DNA of 64,000 bases from Lachnospiraceae bacterium (GTDB lineage Bacteria; Bacillota; Clostridia; Lachnospirales; Lachnospiraceae): contig SVEQ01000011.1 in assembly GCA_015057325.1 (NCBI GenBank), forward strand, positions 32,361 to 96,360, written 5' to 3'. The first letter of the stretch is position 1; the number at the start of each line of letters is the position of its first letter. Positions 62,454-64,000 of this stretch are shown here, one piece after another. The notes under the pieces were generated by a model. The model was not told where the DNA came from and made no database searches. It saw only the letters and a program-made list of their open reading frames with translations. The translations under genes and the position numbers were made by a program.

Positions 62454-63848
62454 ATGTGCATGTATATTGCAATTGATATGAAGAGCTTCTACGCATCCGT
62501 TGAGTGTGTAGCAAGAGGTATGGACCCGCTTAAAGCTAATCTTCTTGTTGCAAACGAAACTCGATCAGACCAAACAATATGTCTTGCCGTATCTCCAGCA
62601 TTAAAATCAATCGGCGTACCAAGCAGACCACGACTGTTTGAGGCTAAACGTGCAATAACGCTTTACGAGCGAACACACAACACACATATCGAATATGTAA
62701 TTGCAATTCCACGTATGGCACTGTATGAGAAAGTGTCTGCAAGCATATACTCAATATACCTTCGCTATGCTGCAGCTGAAGATATACATGTTTACAGCAT
62801 TGATGAGTGCTTTATAGATTGTACCCCATATCTGCATTTATATAAAAACAAAGCAAAGCAATTAAACATGCATCCAGCACACGTAATGGCAATGACAATT
62901 ATTCGGGATGTTCTTGCCTCCACCGGTATTACTGCTACTGTTGGAATTGGTACAAACCTTTATCTTTCCAAAGTTGCAATGGATATAGTAGCAAAAAAAG
63001 CTACACCGGATAAGGATGGCGTTCGAATAGCAAGTTTAAATGAAGACTTGTATAAATTGCTACTCTGGGAACATAGACCACTAACAGACTTTTGGCAAGT
63101 TGGGCCGGGTAAGGCAAGACGACTAGAGAAAAATCAAATGTATACTATGGGCGACATTGCTTATAGGTCACAATGGGATGAGGAATGGTTTTACAAGACG
63201 TTTGGCATTGATGGTGAAATACTAATCGACCATGCTTGGGGAATTGAACCTGTACGAATGTGTGACATCAAGAATTATAAGAGTAGCAATAATTCATTAT
63301 CCAATGGACAAGTATTACCAAGACCGTATAAATATGAAGAAGCAAAAAACGTTTTCAAGGAGATGATTGATGTTTTGTGCTGCGATATGTACAGAAAGAA
63401 CCTTGTTTCGAAAATATACACATGGTGGGTAAGTTATGATTATAAGAGTCTTGAACATTGTCCGTATTATGATGGGCCTATTTCCATCGACTATTACGGC
63501 AGACTTCATCCCTCTCACAGCAACGGAACTGTAAGAACTACCGAAGCAACTAACTCCCCCGAAACAATAACTAATGCACTAACAATTGATTTCGACAAAA
63601 AAACCGACCACCGATTATTATACAGAAGACTTGGCGTATGTGCTTGCAATGTGTACACTGATAATGGCATATACCAGTTAAACTTTTTTACAGACTACGA
63701 CAGGCTCAATAAGGAACGAAGATTGCAATGTGCAATGACAGAGGTAAGGCAGCGATATGGAGCAAATGCTGTTTTAAAAGGTATAAACTTTTTAGAGGGC
63801 GCAACCACAAAGGAACGTAACGAGCAAATTGGTGGTCATAGAGCTTAG
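62454..63848 (+). CDS. Y-family DNA polymerase (UvrX/UmuC-like)
   Basis: A 464-residue translesion polymerase. YIAIDMKSFYASVECVARG and VYSIDECFIDCTPYL hold the catalytic acidic residues, and TVGIGTNLYLSKVAMDIVAKK is the Y-family palm motif. PLTDFWQVGPGKARRLEK is the helix-hairpin-helix, followed by thumb and little-finger regions. The NETRSDQTICLAVSPALKS variant with a long fingers insert is that of Gram-positive UvrX-type enzymes, often chromosomal or on mobile elements, not classical DinB. ATG 62454 follows AAAGGAAG. Confidence 0.9.
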   Translation: MCMYIAIDMKSFYASVECVARGMDPLKANLLVANETRSDQTICLAVSPALKSIGVPSRPRLFEAKRAITLYERTHNTHIEYVIAIPRMALYEKVSASIYSIYLRYAAAEDIHVYSIDECFIDCTPYLHLYKNKAKQLNMHPAHVMAMTIIRDVLASTGITATVGIGTNLYLSKVAMDIVAKKATPDKDGVRIASLNEDLYKLLLWEHRPLTDFWQVGPGKARRLEKNQMYTMGDIAYRSQWDEEWFYKTFGIDGEILIDHAWGIEPVRMCDIKNYKSSNNSLSNGQVLPRPYKYEEAKNVFKEMIDVLCCDMYRKNLVSKIYTWWVSYDYKSLEHCPYYDGPISIDYYGRLHPSHSNGTVRTTEATNSPETITNALTIDFDKKTDHRLLYRRLGVCACNVYTDNGIYQLNFFTDYDRLNKERRLQCAMTEVRQRYGANAVLKGINFLEGATTKERNEQIGGHRA

Positions 63849-63860
63849 GGAAGGATATGT

Positions 63861-63932
63861 ATGAAATATAATGTTAGAAGTGTTAATTTCCCTCAAGACT
63901 TTAAATACATTGAAGTTTTAAAAAAAGACTAA
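63861..63932 (+). CDS. Possible 23-residue peptide downstream of the polymerase
   Basis: The frame MKYNVRSVNFPQDFKYIEVL plus KKD follows the polymerase stop by 12 bp, with GGGAAGGA before the ATG. It may be a true short partner, a remnant of a YolD-like or other small gene, or chance. No family recognised. Confidence 0.3.
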   Translation: MKYNVRSVNFPQDFKYIEVLKKD

Positions 63933-64000
63933 CTATTAAAAGTCAAGTCGAAAAAAGATATTTTTTGAATAAAGTGCAGAAATGCATTTTAGATATATTT

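Overview
The window looks like chromosome of a low-GC, Gram-positive anaerobe of the Clostridia, most likely a Lachnospiraceae member. The call rests on gene content (DUF3793, DUF6110, FeoA/FeoB/FeoC-like, Rrf2-nifS-nifU, split ChrA, BspA-type surface protein, LexA-type SOS box) and on AT-rich intergenic DNA with AGGAGG ribosome sites. No species is claimed. From about 2.2 to 44.1 kb every gene lies on the minus strand; the last 20 kb is mixed.

Layout. 1-2.2 kb: start of a FIST-EAL cyclic-di-GMP phosphodiesterase, cut by the window edge. 2.3-11.1 kb: a sulfur, thiol and Fe-S block. Read in transcription order it is iscR-like, nifS, a 250-bp structured gap, nifU and a GCS2-type glutamate-cysteine ligase, then metY, a class II amidotransferase-fold hydrolase, a second unrelated glutamate-cysteine ligase, an ECF vitamin transporter and a B6 kinase. 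11.2-13.1 kb: a Pr6Pr membrane protein and a SpoU-family rRNA methyltransferase.

13-42 kb is an iron-acquisition island. It holds feoABC, two FtsX/MacB-type ABC systems, three pairs of half-size ABC transporters of the IrtAB/YbtPQ build, two TetR repressors, two methyltransferases, a flavodoxin, a DUF3793 protein, enolase, a P1B-type ATPase with an atypical membrane motif, DUF6110 and HMA proteins. Ten copies of a palindrome, GTTAGT-N4-ACTAAC, resembling DtxR/IdeR iron boxes, sit before seven of these transcription units. Three promoters (feoA, enolase, HMA/P-type ATPase) share the same layout: TTGACA, 17 bp, TATACT, one box over the -10 and one just downstream. I infer one metal-dependent repressor, encoded elsewhere, controlling the whole set, unexpectedly including enolase.

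42-49.9 kb: ChrA pair, TcdA, DUF202, and small oxidoreductases, hydrolases and unknown membrane proteins. 50-54.6 kb: a secreted leucine-rich-repeat protein and an ArsB/NhaD-like permease. 54.6-57.2 kb: de novo vitamin B6 synthesis (pdxS, pdxT) divergent from a C-terminally short MocR/PdxR regulator. 57.3-62.4 kb: XRE regulator with CPBP protease, SGNH hydrolase, GNAT, shikimate kinase, and several gene remnants. 62.4-64 kb: an SOS-controlled Y-family polymerase.

Two systems merit most attention: the iron-box regulon with enolase inside it, and the thiol cluster with two different gamma-glutamyl ligases and a candidate gamma-glutamyl hydrolase but no visible glutathione synthetase. Several CDS starts given here are shorter than the longest open frame, because ribosome sites or promoters lie inside the longer version.
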